Below are positions 56,354 to 64,000 of a stretch of 64,000 bases of DNA, in pieces. Source of the stretch: Candidatus Methylacidithermus pantelleriae. Lineage in GTDB: Bacteria; Verrucomicrobiota; Verrucomicrobiia; Methylacidiphilales; Methylacidiphilaceae. The notes beneath the pieces are model-generated. The model was not told the DNA's origin. It made no database searches and saw only the letters and a program-made list of their open reading frames with translations. The number at the start of each line of letters is the position of its first letter. Position 1 is the first letter of the stretch. The DNA is taken from contig NZ_CAJNOB010000012.1 in NCBI RefSeq assembly GCF_905250085.1, positions 1 through 64,000 on the forward strand, written 5' to 3'. The translations under genes were made by a program, and so were the position numbers.

Positions 56354-57660
56354 ATACCTCCGGAAATCCCCCATCGAACCCTCCTCCTACCAATGGCCCT
56401 GCGTTTACCCGGAGGGAATTTGTCATTCGGGCAGCAAGACTTTGTGGCATCTCGGCTCTTGTGGCTTCCCTGGGGGAAAAGTGGGCAGGAGGCGCTTATG
56501 CCCAAGAGGCGCCTGAGCTGTCGAAGGTGCGAGTGGGCTTTATTGCGCTCACTGACTGTGCTCCCCTGGTTGTAGCCCATGAGAAAGGTTGGTTTCGCAA
56601 GCATGGGATCGAGGTGACCTTGTGCAAAGGAGCCAGCTGGGCAGCCATTCGCGACAGTCTCTCCAACGGGGACCTCCACGCAACCCACATGCTTTTTGGC
56701 ATGCCCATAGCCTCGACGATCGGCCTTTTAGGATCCCCCCAAAAACCCATGATCATTCCCTGGGTGTTAAATCGCAACGGCCAGTCGATCAGCCTGGCCG
56801 TCTCCTTTAAAGGAAAGGTCCGGGCTGACCCAAACGAGCTTCGCCCATTTATCCTAGAGGCCCGAAATAAGGGCAAACCCCTTACCTTTGCCATGACCTT
56901 CCCCTCAGGCACCCACGCTATGTGGCTGAGATATTGGCTTGGGGCAGGAGGAATTCATCCCGACCGGGATATTGGCCTTATCACCATTCCCCCGCCTCAG
57001 ATGGTGGCCAATATGAAAGTAGGCAAAATGGAGGGGTTTTGTGTAGGAGAACCTTGGAATGCCCGTGCCATTGCCGAGGGGATAGGCTTTACGGCGATCA
57101 ATAGCCAGGATATCTGGAGGGATCACCCGGAAAAGGTCCTGGCCTGCACGGAAGAGTTTGCCGAGCGGTATCCGCGAACACTCATAGCACTCCTGCGCGC
57201 AATCTGCGAAGCAAGCCTCTGGCTTGACGAGCGGCCAGAAAACCGCCGGCAAGCTGTTGGCTGGCTAACCCAAGCCGCCTACGTAAACTGTAGTCCAGAA
57301 CTCATCCTTTCTCGATTCCTAGGTCATTATGATTTCGGCGATGGGCGTTACCAAGAGGATCCTTACTACATGATCTTTTTCAAGCGCGGATGTAATTATC
57401 CGCAACGCAAATACGCCGTCTGGTTTCTTTCGCAATACCGCCGCTGGGGCATGCTCCCTGACCCACCCGATTACCAGGCAATCGCGTCGAAAGTTGTTCG
57501 TCCCGAGTTCTACGGGGCGGCCCTCAAGTCCCTCGGCCTACCCATTGCCCAAGAGAACAAAGATCCGGAGAGATTGTTTGATGGTCACGTCTTTGACCCC
57601 AGAGACCCAGAGGCCTACGCATTGAGTTTTCCCATTCGAACCCTTAGAGGAGCCACGTGA
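56350..57660 (+). CDS. Tat-exported NrtA/CmpA-family ABC substrate-binding protein
   Basis: 436 residues. The Pro-rich N terminus leads to a twin-arginine signal TRREFVIRAARLCGISALVASLG (20-42) with likely cleavage after AYA near residue 50. The mature protein has VRVGFIALTDCAPLVVAHEKGWF, CKGASWAAIRDSLSNGDLHATHMLFGMPIAS, ITIPPPQMVANMKVGKMEGFCVGEPWNARAIAEGIGF, the hallmark blocks of nitrate (NrtA) and bicarbonate (CmpA) binding proteins. Which ion it binds cannot be told by eye. Start overlaps the stop of the cytosolic paralogue; the permease GTG overlaps its own stop. In a methanotroph, nitrate uptake or CO2 supply would both make sense. Confidence 0.9.
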   Translation: MNTSGNPPSNPPPTNGPAFTRREFVIRAARLCGISALVASLGEKWAGGAYAQEAPELSKVRVGFIALTDCAPLVVAHEKGWFRKHGIEVTLCKGASWAAIRDSLSNGDLHATHMLFGMPIASTIGLLGSPQKPMIIPWVLNRNGQSISLAVSFKGKVRADPNELRPFILEARNKGKPLTFAMTFPSGTHAMWLRYWLGAGGIHPDRDIGLITIPPPQMVANMKVGKMEGFCVGEPWNARAIAEGIGFTAINSQDIWRDHPEKVLACTEEFAERYPRTLIALLRAICEASLWLDERPENRRQAVGWLTQAAYVNCSPELILSRFLGHYDFGDGRYQEDPYYMIFFKRGCNYPQRKYAVWFLSQYRRWGMLPDPPDYQAIASKVVRPEFYGAALKSLGLPIAQENKDPERLFDGHVFDPRDPEAYALSFPIRTLRGAT

Positions 57661-58427
57661 AAATGAACCACAAGCGAGCCAACCTGATCTTCCCGCTTCT
57701 TGGAATTGCACTCTTACTCCTCATCTGGGCCGGGTTTAGCCTTCTTCCAGGCTCCGGGTTACCCTCCCCTTGGAAAACCTGGGAAGCAAGCCGACTCTAT
57801 CTTCTCCGGCCATGGGAGAAAAGGGGAGAGATGGACCAAGGTATCCTTCGGTTTCTTTCCTACTCCCTCCTTCTGGTGGCAAAAGGTTATACGATTGCCA
57901 TCCTAGCCGGTGTTCCTTTGGGCCTTGCATTAGGACTGTGGCGACCTTTCTCTCTTTGCTTTGATCCGCTCGTTCAAATCTTGCGTCCCGTTTCCCCGCT
58001 GGCCTGGCTTCCCCTAGGTTTAATCCTTTTCCGTCGCTCAGAACCGGCAGCGATTTTTACGATTGCGATCTGCGCCATGTGGCCGACCGTGCTGAATACA
58101 GCTACAGGCGTAAAAAACATCCCCCAGGAGTATTGGAATGTCGCCCGCTCTCTGAACCTTTCCTCTTGGAAAACCCTCTGGAAAATCGTCATCCCTGCTT
58201 CCCTTCCCTACATGTTCACGGGATTCCGCTTAAGCTTGGGAATTGCCTGGTTAGTCATCGTAGCTGCGGAAATGCTAACGGGCTCCCCTGGAATCGGCGG
58301 TTTTCTCTGGCAGGAGTACAATAGCCTGGTCTACGAACATATCCTTTTATGCATTTTGACTATTGGACTTGTTGGGTTTGCCCTTGATCGGATGATGGCC
58401 TTGCTTGAGGAGCGCTTGCGCTATTAG
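57657..58427 (+). CDS. NrtB/CmpB-type ABC transporter permease
   Basis: 256 residues. Six membrane segments starting NLIFPLLGIALLLLIWAGFSLL (9-30). The binding-protein-dependent permease domain has GVPLGLALGLW, DPLVQILRPVSPLAWLPLGLILF, and the cytoplasmic EAA-type loop EYWNVARSLNLSSWKTLWKIVIPASLPYMFTGFRLSLG, with Asn where the family usually has Gly. GIGGFLWQEYNS is the conserved segment of NrtB/SsuC-type permeases. GTG at 57657 lies eight bases after GAGGAG; an ATG at 57663 is the alternative. No ATPase (NrtC/D, CmpC/D) follows; the next 600 bases have no gene, so the ATPase must be encoded elsewhere or be lost. Confidence 0.9.
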   Translation: MKMNHKRANLIFPLLGIALLLLIWAGFSLLPGSGLPSPWKTWEASRLYLLRPWEKRGEMDQGILRFLSYSLLLVAKGYTIAILAGVPLGLALGLWRPFSLCFDPLVQILRPVSPLAWLPLGLILFRRSEPAAIFTIAICAMWPTVLNTATGVKNIPQEYWNVARSLNLSSWKTLWKIVIPASLPYMFTGFRLSLGIAWLVIVAAEMLTGSPGIGGFLWQEYNSLVYEHILLCILTIGLVGFALDRMMALLEERLRY

Positions 58428-59024
58428 AGTACTGGGCCGAAAGAGCAGTAACCCAACCCTTAGACTGGATGGGATTGTCCCTGAAGGAGAAGACCTACCG
58501 GAGCTCTCTCCCCACAGCTTCCGTGCTCTTCGGGAGTCTTGACGGAAAGAGCAAACCCGTGCCCGGGAAAACCGCCACTATTTCCACAAGTTCGGCACGA
58601 ACCAGAGGAAAAGTTTTTGATTCTGGTACGGCCCGACTGGATTTCTTTTACCCCGGGAAATCCTTTTCCAGCGAGCAAGGAAGAAACTCCTCTAGGTACC
58701 CCTTTTGGTCCCACCCAGACCCAAGAGTTGCTTGTAAGCGAGCGGTTCTTTTTCCCGGCTGGCAAGACGGGGAGGGCTCATCAACGTAGCCTCTTTCAAT
58801 GCCAGAATACCCCGGCAGCTCCGACGCACGGCGTTCCCCTTAGGCAGCCAAAAGGACTAAAGATTCAAGCGTGACCTATGGAGACCCATGGAGGTAACGA
58901 CTGCAAGTTTTTGGTTTTCACTTTTCGCAAAATCCCACCACGCCTAAAGTTCCAAAGAAACCGTTGTGTTTCAGCGCACGGGAAAAAACACTGCGCCACT
59001 TTTTTCTTATAATGCACCCCCTCT
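58428..59024. other. Spacer where an ATPase gene would be expected
   Basis: No Walker motif in any frame. A + frame at 58539-58874 (111 codons) contains KFLILVRPDWISFTPG but I recognise no family. The promoter of mtnK should lie at the right end. Confidence 0.45.
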
Positions 59025-60284
59025 ATGGAGCCACGGAAACGACCTCAGGCGGGAAAGAGTCCTATCCGCAGCTTTGCGGAGAGTTTAACGGAACAAAGTG
59101 CCGTTCTCTACGTGCTAGACCGTCCCTCCCTTCGAGATGGTCCTCTTAGGGGCGCCCGCACGCTCCGAGCGGAATCACTGGCGGAAGGGAATGTTAACCT
59201 GATCTTCCGGGTGGGAGACCCGGAAACGGGGTCTTCTGTGATCCTCAAACAGGCCTTGCCCTTTGCCTGGCGATATCCTGCGTTTCGCATGCCAAGATCC
59301 CGAGCTCGTATCGAATATGAATGGCTGCAGCGCCAGAAAATCCACTCCCCCCAGTGGGTTCCTCGGGTCTTTGATTTCGATCGAAAGAACTATGTACTGG
59401 CGATGGAGGACCTAAAAGATTTTACCGTCCTTCGAAAAGCCCTCATTACGGGCCAAAAACCTCACCATCTTGGATTCCAGGTTGGCCAATTTCTTGCGCG
59501 TTCTCTCTTCTACACAACGGACTTTTTCCTTCCTTCGCAGGTAAAAAAAAGGCTTGTTTGTCGTTTCCTCAATCCCGTTCTCCGGAAAGTCCAAGAGGAG
59601 CTTGTCTTCCTCAACCCCTGGACGGAACACCCGACCAACCGGTGGACTTCCGCGCTGGCTTCGGAAGTGCAAAGCCTTCAGAAGGATGGCACACTCCGAG
59701 CAAAAGTCCTGCATTGCCTCCAAAAGTATAGCTCTTGTGCCGAGGCCCTCATCCACAACGACTTCCATACGGGTTCGCTCCTTGTCTCCCCTACCGGCTT
59801 GCTTAAGGTGGTGGACGCCGAATTTGCTTTTTTTGGTCCTATCGCCCATGACCTCGGTACGTTTTTTGCCCACTTGGCTTTGAGTTACGCAGCGCAAGTT
59901 TGGTGGAAAAAGCGGACAGAAGAACAAATTGCCTACCGGAAGTGGATCGAAGAACAGCTGACCTTCACCTGGTCCGCCTTCGAGGAAGATTTTCTTTCCC
60001 TGTGGGAAGCCGATGGGCAACCCGGTCGGGACTTGCCCCGATACCGAACACTCTTTTTGCGGACAATTCTCCGCGAATTACCGATCTTTGCGGCGGCGGA
60101 AATCGTTCGGCGCATCATTGGCCTGGCCCACGTAGAGGACCTCGAATCGATTCCCGAGCTAGAGTCCAAGGTCTCCGCAGAACGGATGGCCCTTGCCATT
60201 GCACGTGCTTGGATCAGAGAATCGGATGGAATTCGAGACGCCAAAGATCTCACCGAACTTATGCGCCAGGCAGCCTCCCCCTAG
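59025..60284 (+). CDS. mtnK: S-methyl-5-thioribose kinase (MtnK)
   Basis: 419 residues. Phosphorylates 5-methylthioribose in the methionine salvage pathway; cytosolic, choline-kinase-like fold. AESLAEGNVNLIFRV is the nucleotide-binding start, VILKQALPFAW carries the Lys, and EYEWLQRQ a conserved helix. The catalytic loop ALIHNDFHTGSLLVS corresponds to LIHGDLHTGSI in known MtnK (Asp retained, G to N and L to F changes), followed by VVDAEFAFFGPIAHDLGTFFAHL where DxEFA binds Mg. Length fits the family (~400). mtnA lies 1.3 kb downstream on the same strand; other pathway genes are absent. Confidence 0.9.
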   Translation: MEPRKRPQAGKSPIRSFAESLTEQSAVLYVLDRPSLRDGPLRGARTLRAESLAEGNVNLIFRVGDPETGSSVILKQALPFAWRYPAFRMPRSRARIEYEWLQRQKIHSPQWVPRVFDFDRKNYVLAMEDLKDFTVLRKALITGQKPHHLGFQVGQFLARSLFYTTDFFLPSQVKKRLVCRFLNPVLRKVQEELVFLNPWTEHPTNRWTSALASEVQSLQKDGTLRAKVLHCLQKYSSCAEALIHNDFHTGSLLVSPTGLLKVVDAEFAFFGPIAHDLGTFFAHLALSYAAQVWWKKRTEEQIAYRKWIEEQLTFTWSAFEEDFLSLWEADGQPGRDLPRYRTLFLRTILRELPIFAAAEIVRRIIGLAHVEDLESIPELESKVSAERMALAIARAWIRESDGIRDAKDLTELMRQAASP

Positions 60285-61570
60285 CCTGTGTCTTGGAGAC
60301 GGACTGGCAGGTTGCTATCGATACGCAACAACCCAAGCGGCCATTGAGCACCACCTGGCCCAGTTTCGGCCGTCTGGGTCGACCGAAATCCCGGCCCTTT
60401 TTCCGATTGGTCGTATGCGTTTTGCTCGCCAATCCCCTACGGATTTTTTTCTCGAACGACCACGCCAAATGAGGCCCCTCGCCAGCGAAAGAGGCCGCTA
60501 GTGCGACAAGAACCAGGCCCTGCTTGTGCCAAGGAACCCTCCCCCTCGTCCCCGCTTTTCCTTCAAAACTTCTTCTCCACCCAGTTCTTGCCCCGGACAG
60601 CTACCCAGCCCGGAGCAGCCAGCGAGAAAATCTGTGGGTCTCAGTGTGGTCATGGCCGGTTGCTTGCCTCTTCCCCTTGGTGTGTAGCTTTCACCAAGCG
60701 AACCTATTCTACTTTCTCCCATTTTTTTTTCGGATAGCCAGAGAACGCCAAAAGGAGAGAAACGAGCCTTACTTTTTGCCTTCGTGGGTGCAAGGGACAA
60801 TCGCATGTCCTTCCCAACAAAAGTTGCCCAAACCGAGCCAGTTGCGCTTTATTCTCCGACACCGTCCGAAGCTTCCGAATGCCCAAGGAAGGTTCTGAGA
60901 CTCATCGCCCATCTCTCTAGGCTCTCCTCTTTCGAGTTTTTCCTCCGGAACTCCCGCTGCCTTCCTTCTTTCAATCGGACTTTCTTCTAGCTCTTTCGGC
61001 ACTATGGACCTATCGGGTCCAAAGCTGATCTTGCTCCGACCTCTCAGAGCGCAGCGAGCAATCCGCTCAGGAGTACCCCGAATTGCCAGCTCGACGCGCC
61101 ACCTATGCTCTTTCATCCCCCCTTCGCACACATCCCTTCGCCCAGTGTCCCGGCGGCTTTCCGCAGTGTGCATATCACTTTTGCTCGCCCGGGGGAAAGT
61201 TCGGCCTAGCCGTCTTTCGGACGAGCTCGAAGTCAATCCTGCGCGGTTTCAGCGTTTCTTGGACGTTTCCTTGCCTTAAGGCCTGCTTGCTCGGGCCGGT
61301 TTTCTGGCACTTTCCGGGTCCTTTTGTAGGTGGCTTCCAGCACGAACGTGACCCCCCGATAGCCCTTCCAGGTGCTTCCGGTTGGACCCGTCATTTCCGA
61401 CTGAGGTTACCTCCCTCGCTACTGGACGACGCATCCTTGGGAGTGCGCACACCCAAATGCCGCAGTGAAACCTTCCAGGGGTTGCATCGTTGCCGGTTCC
61501 AAAATTCCTGCAAAGCCAGAGAGAACTCAACGCTGTCCCAAAACGTGACTTTGTTTTATCCTTTTTCAAT
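60285..61570. other. 1.3-kb interval between mtnK and mtnA without a gene
   Basis: Broken frames on both strands (longest 60769-61236 minus). A minus-strand piece near 61300-61420 reading VGNDGSNRKHLEGLSGG is faintly like IS256-type transposase but not enough to call. Its insertion may have split a former mtnK-mtnA operon. Confidence 0.4.
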
Positions 61571-62632
61571 ATGGAGGTCCATGCTCTTACCAAGCCTTTG
61601 CAATGGGACCAGGAAGAGGGGGCTATCCTCCTTTTAGACCAGCGTAAATTGCCCCGTGAATTGGATTACTGGCGCTGCCGAACTATAGGAGAATTGGCCC
61701 TAGCTATTCGCCAAATGGCGATCCGGGGTGCCCCTTCGCTCGCCCTAGCAGGTGCTTTTGGGATGGCGCTGGCCGCCTGGGAAAATCGTTCTCAGCCCAT
61801 CACTGCAGCCAAAAAAGCCATTGAAGATGCAAAAAGCGTTCTCCAGTGCAGCCGTCCTACCGCTGTCAATCTTAGGTGGGCCATAGACCGTGTCTGGAGA
61901 AAGATTACGAATGCCTCCACCCCGGACGAACTCATACAAAAAGCTTTGGAAGAAGCCAGAGCGATTGAAGAAGAGATCCAACTTGTTCACCGCCAACTGG
62001 CTGGTTACGGGGTGTCTCTAGTCCCCGATGGTGCCCAGATCTATCACCACTGTCACACTGGTGCGCTAGCAGGAGGCGGTTTTGGAACGGCATTGGGAAT
62101 CATTCTGCAGGCTTTTCAATCGGGGAAGAAATTGCATGTGTTTGTCGGCGAAACACGTCCTCTCTTGCAAGGAGCTCGTCTGACAGCATGGGAACTTGCC
62201 CGTGCCGGTATTCCCCATACCGTGGTAGTTGACAGCGCAAGTGGTTCTCTCATGAGATCTGGGCACATCCATCTATGTTTCGTGGGCGCTGACCGGATCG
62301 CCGCAAACGGGGACACGGCGAATAAAATCGGAACGTACACGCTGGCAGTTCTTGCTCGATATCATGACATCCCTTTTTACGTGGCAGCTCCAACTTCAAC
62401 CATCGACCTGGCTTCTCCTGGAGGGGAGGCTATACCCGTGGAGGAGCGTCCGGCAGAAGAAGTTACCTCTCTTGTCTCCTACCGATGGGTCCCGGAAGAA
62501 AGCCGGGTTGCCAACCCGGCTTTTGACGTAACACCGGCTGATCTCATTACCGCGATCATCACCGAATGCGGGGTCCTGCGACCTCCCTACACAAGTTCGA
62601 TAAGGCAAGCATTGGCCAAACGGGAGAACTAG
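61571..62632 (+). CDS. mtnA: S-methyl-5-thioribose-1-phosphate isomerase
   Basis: 353 residues. Converts methylthioribose-1-phosphate to methylthioribulose-1-phosphate, the step after MtnK. Blocks: LLDQRKLPRELDYW, MAIRGAPSLALAGAFGMALAA, SRPTAVNLRWAIDRV, HHCHTGALAGGGFGTALGII with the catalytic Cys, VGETRPLLQGARLTAWEL, VGADRIAANGDTANKIGTYTLAVLA with the catalytic Asp, and NPAFDVTPADLITAIITE. All are as in the eIF2B-like isomerase family. ATG at 61571 chosen because the preceding frame does not resemble family N termini. Confidence 0.95.
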   Translation: MEVHALTKPLQWDQEEGAILLLDQRKLPRELDYWRCRTIGELALAIRQMAIRGAPSLALAGAFGMALAAWENRSQPITAAKKAIEDAKSVLQCSRPTAVNLRWAIDRVWRKITNASTPDELIQKALEEARAIEEEIQLVHRQLAGYGVSLVPDGAQIYHHCHTGALAGGGFGTALGIILQAFQSGKKLHVFVGETRPLLQGARLTAWELARAGIPHTVVVDSASGSLMRSGHIHLCFVGADRIAANGDTANKIGTYTLAVLARYHDIPFYVAAPTSTIDLASPGGEAIPVEERPAEEVTSLVSYRWVPEESRVANPAFDVTPADLITAIITECGVLRPPYTSSIRQALAKREN

Positions 62633-62638
62633 GAGCAA

Positions 62639-62930
62639 GTTGTGTCTACCTTGGAAGAGTGGTCGCTTCCTTGGAAGGGAAACTGAAGGAGTATTCCCAT
62701 GCCTGTGCACAGTTACGAGAAGATACCCAAGAGCTGCGTTTGGCTGTCACCCACCTAGTCCAGAAAATCGACCGTTTCCGGGAGGAGCTTTCGGGCCAAA
62801 TCCATGCCCTCGATCAGCAACTCCCGCGGCCGCATGGAGGCCCTGGATCAATGCCTGAGCAACCATATCGACACGCTGGAACACAAGTTGAGCGGTCCTT
62901 TATCTAGCTTACAGGGATCCTTATCACCAC
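62639..62930 (+). pseudogene. Frameshifted coiled-coil protein remnant
   Basis: A heptad-rich segment (LEGKLKEYSHACAQLREDTQELRLAV, then DRFREELSGQIHALDQQ) runs in one frame to about 62820. The pattern continues in another frame as MEALDQCLSNHIDTLEHKLSGPLSSLQGSL to about 62930. The repeated Q/M-x-ALDQ-x-L unit on both sides of the shift shows they were one protein. No good start codon with a ribosome site is seen. Function unknown. Confidence 0.5.
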
Positions 62931-64000
62931 CGTGCTTGCCCAGCTCTGACTTACTGGGCACTGTCCTGGTCCGGCATTAGGCTGGTGGCACGGTGCTGCA
63001 ACGGTTAAAGCTTCCAACTCTTCGGACGGTTTACCGCTTTGCTAAGCACCTCAGTTGTACCTCATTGCCTGTACCAATTTTTTGGGCCCTATCCATTTCA
63101 TGGGCCATCGTCCAAACTTACACAGTCTTTTGAAGCCATTTTTGACACGCCGAGGGAGCGGTAGGCTCAAGACCGTGCTCCCGCTGCACCTCGACGCTCA
63201 GGTAGGTCGTCATGTCCGGGATCTCACGTACGTGTACCAGCTAACTGGTTTCTTTTCGCATTTGTGCTTGCATGACATCGAAAAGAAGTTTTGTCCGTCC
63301 GGTCAGGCCCCGGCTGGAAGTGGTACGGCATAGCATGCCTAAGTCTCATAAGCAGTAACCGTTCCCCACAATTACTTGCAAGCATTCCTTTGCGAGGAGG
63401 GATCACTCAAAACCCTTAACTCCTCTTTTTTGTGGTCGAAGCTTTTAAAAGGAGGCAAGGGCAACGATGCAGGCGCGGTTAACAGGGTGTACCGGCGTAC
63501 TACTTTTTCCCGGACTACCCCGAATGGATAACCCAAAATGATTGGGTGCGTTCTTCGAAGCGAGCGATGGATGTAACGAACGAGTCGCACATGGCAAACG
63601 CTGGAAAGCCACAGCAGAGGCTGCCGCTTTCCCCTGGGCACCGCCTGAAAATCCCTCCCTCTGGTTCGTTTCCCCTACCCGCTCGTCAAAGCGAATCGGA
63701 AGATCGCCCGTGTCTCGACTTAAGATGAGGCTTGACCCCGGATGATACCGACGGTGGGTCCCTATGGAGGTTTAGTAGCAGAAGTACCTTCCTCCTCGAA
63801 GACCTTATGCACCCGGGTGATGGAAACGGGATTGGGAACGATGTTCGCGCTGCCGTGCGCGCAAATGCTGCGTACATACTCCAAGACCGTGATCGCTCCC
63901 GTCCGTCCTTGCGTGACTCCCAACCATGACACCGGTTTGGCCCCCCAGCCTGTCCGGACAGTCTACATTCTCGCTCACCAGTTTGACCGCACTGTTGAAG
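62931..64000. other. Right-end spacer, no gene recognised
   Basis: Only short overlapping frames without motifs. The final ~75 bases could begin a gene (ATG at 63926) that continues past the window, but nothing identifies it. Confidence 0.4.

Noticed and set aside
58539-58874. 111-codon frame after the NrtB-like permease as a truncated ATPase
   Set aside because: No Walker A, signature or Walker B motif is present in any frame of the interval.
61276-61593. IS256-like transposase fragment on the minus strand
   Set aside because: VGNDGSNRKHLEGLSGG only loosely resembles the family, and no catalytic block could be assembled from the neighbouring frames.

Overview
The window looks like a chromosome segment of a Gram-negative bacterium. 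The closest fit I can suggest is a thermoacidophilic verrucomicrobial methanotroph (Methylacidiphilum / Methylacidimicrobium / Methylacidithermus type). This is inference from gene repertoire and protein flavour. Gram-negative traits seen directly are a TonB-dependent receptor end, LptB, Kdo transferase, a TolC-type channel and an outer-membrane barrel. No rRNA or species-defining gene is present, so genus is not proven.

Layout. 1-6.2 kb: the last ~80 codons of a TonB-dependent receptor, then a graveyard of mobile DNA on the minus strand: an IS1634-like transposase relic, one intact DUF488 gene, and an IS607-type element in which both the serine recombinase (TnpA) and TnpB are broken by frameshifts. 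6.2-9.9 kb: lptB, prmA and a UvrD/PcrA-type helicase in a tight + strand unit. 9.9-11.5 kb: non-coding, carrying a second copy of a ~30-bp sequence found at the IS607 relic end. 11.5-14.2 kb: phosphoenolpyruvate carboxylase (minus). 14.6-16 kb: decayed group II intron reverse transcriptase (minus). 16.7-19 kb: XerC/D recombinase and waaA. 19-20.8 kb: non-coding. 20.8-24 kb: ABC-2 exporter, Sco and DUF420, probably a copper/cytochrome-oxidase maturation set. 24-27.3 kb: CapA-like protein, tRNA-Asp, an exported metallo-beta-lactamase-fold protein that has lost its metal motif, and purD.

27.4-30.4 kb is the most interesting locus. A Fur-box-like palindrome precedes an outer-membrane barrel, an exported FMN-binding protein with a flavinylation motif, its ApbE flavin transferase, and a four-helix membrane protein whose four histidines are placed like ligands of two transmembrane b hemes. 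I infer an iron-responsive, flavin-based transmembrane electron-transfer chain. A TolC-type channel follows on the same strand.

32.1-50.4 kb is housekeeping: a RibD-reductase-like gene, fmt and a zinc-ribbon gene (minus, coupled); Sua5; gyrB-gyrA (minus); phoB-phoR; glmS (minus) divergent from glgC; a MEMO-family gene; then gltX-pgsA-der with overlapping ends. 50.5-53.4 kb encodes a large beta-propeller/phosphoesterase fusion. 54.1-58.4 kb holds a LysR regulator divergent from two NrtA/CmpA-like binding proteins and one NrtB/CmpB-like permease. The first binding protein lacks an export signal and no ATPase gene is present. 59-62.6 kb has the methionine-salvage genes mtnK and mtnA, separated by 1.3 kb without a gene. 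The right end is a frameshifted coiled-coil remnant and unrecognised DNA.

Intact operons are tightly packed, often with 1-4 bp overlaps, while roughly a fifth of the window is relic-laden spacer. The pattern suggests past mobile-element bursts that were inactivated and are eroding.
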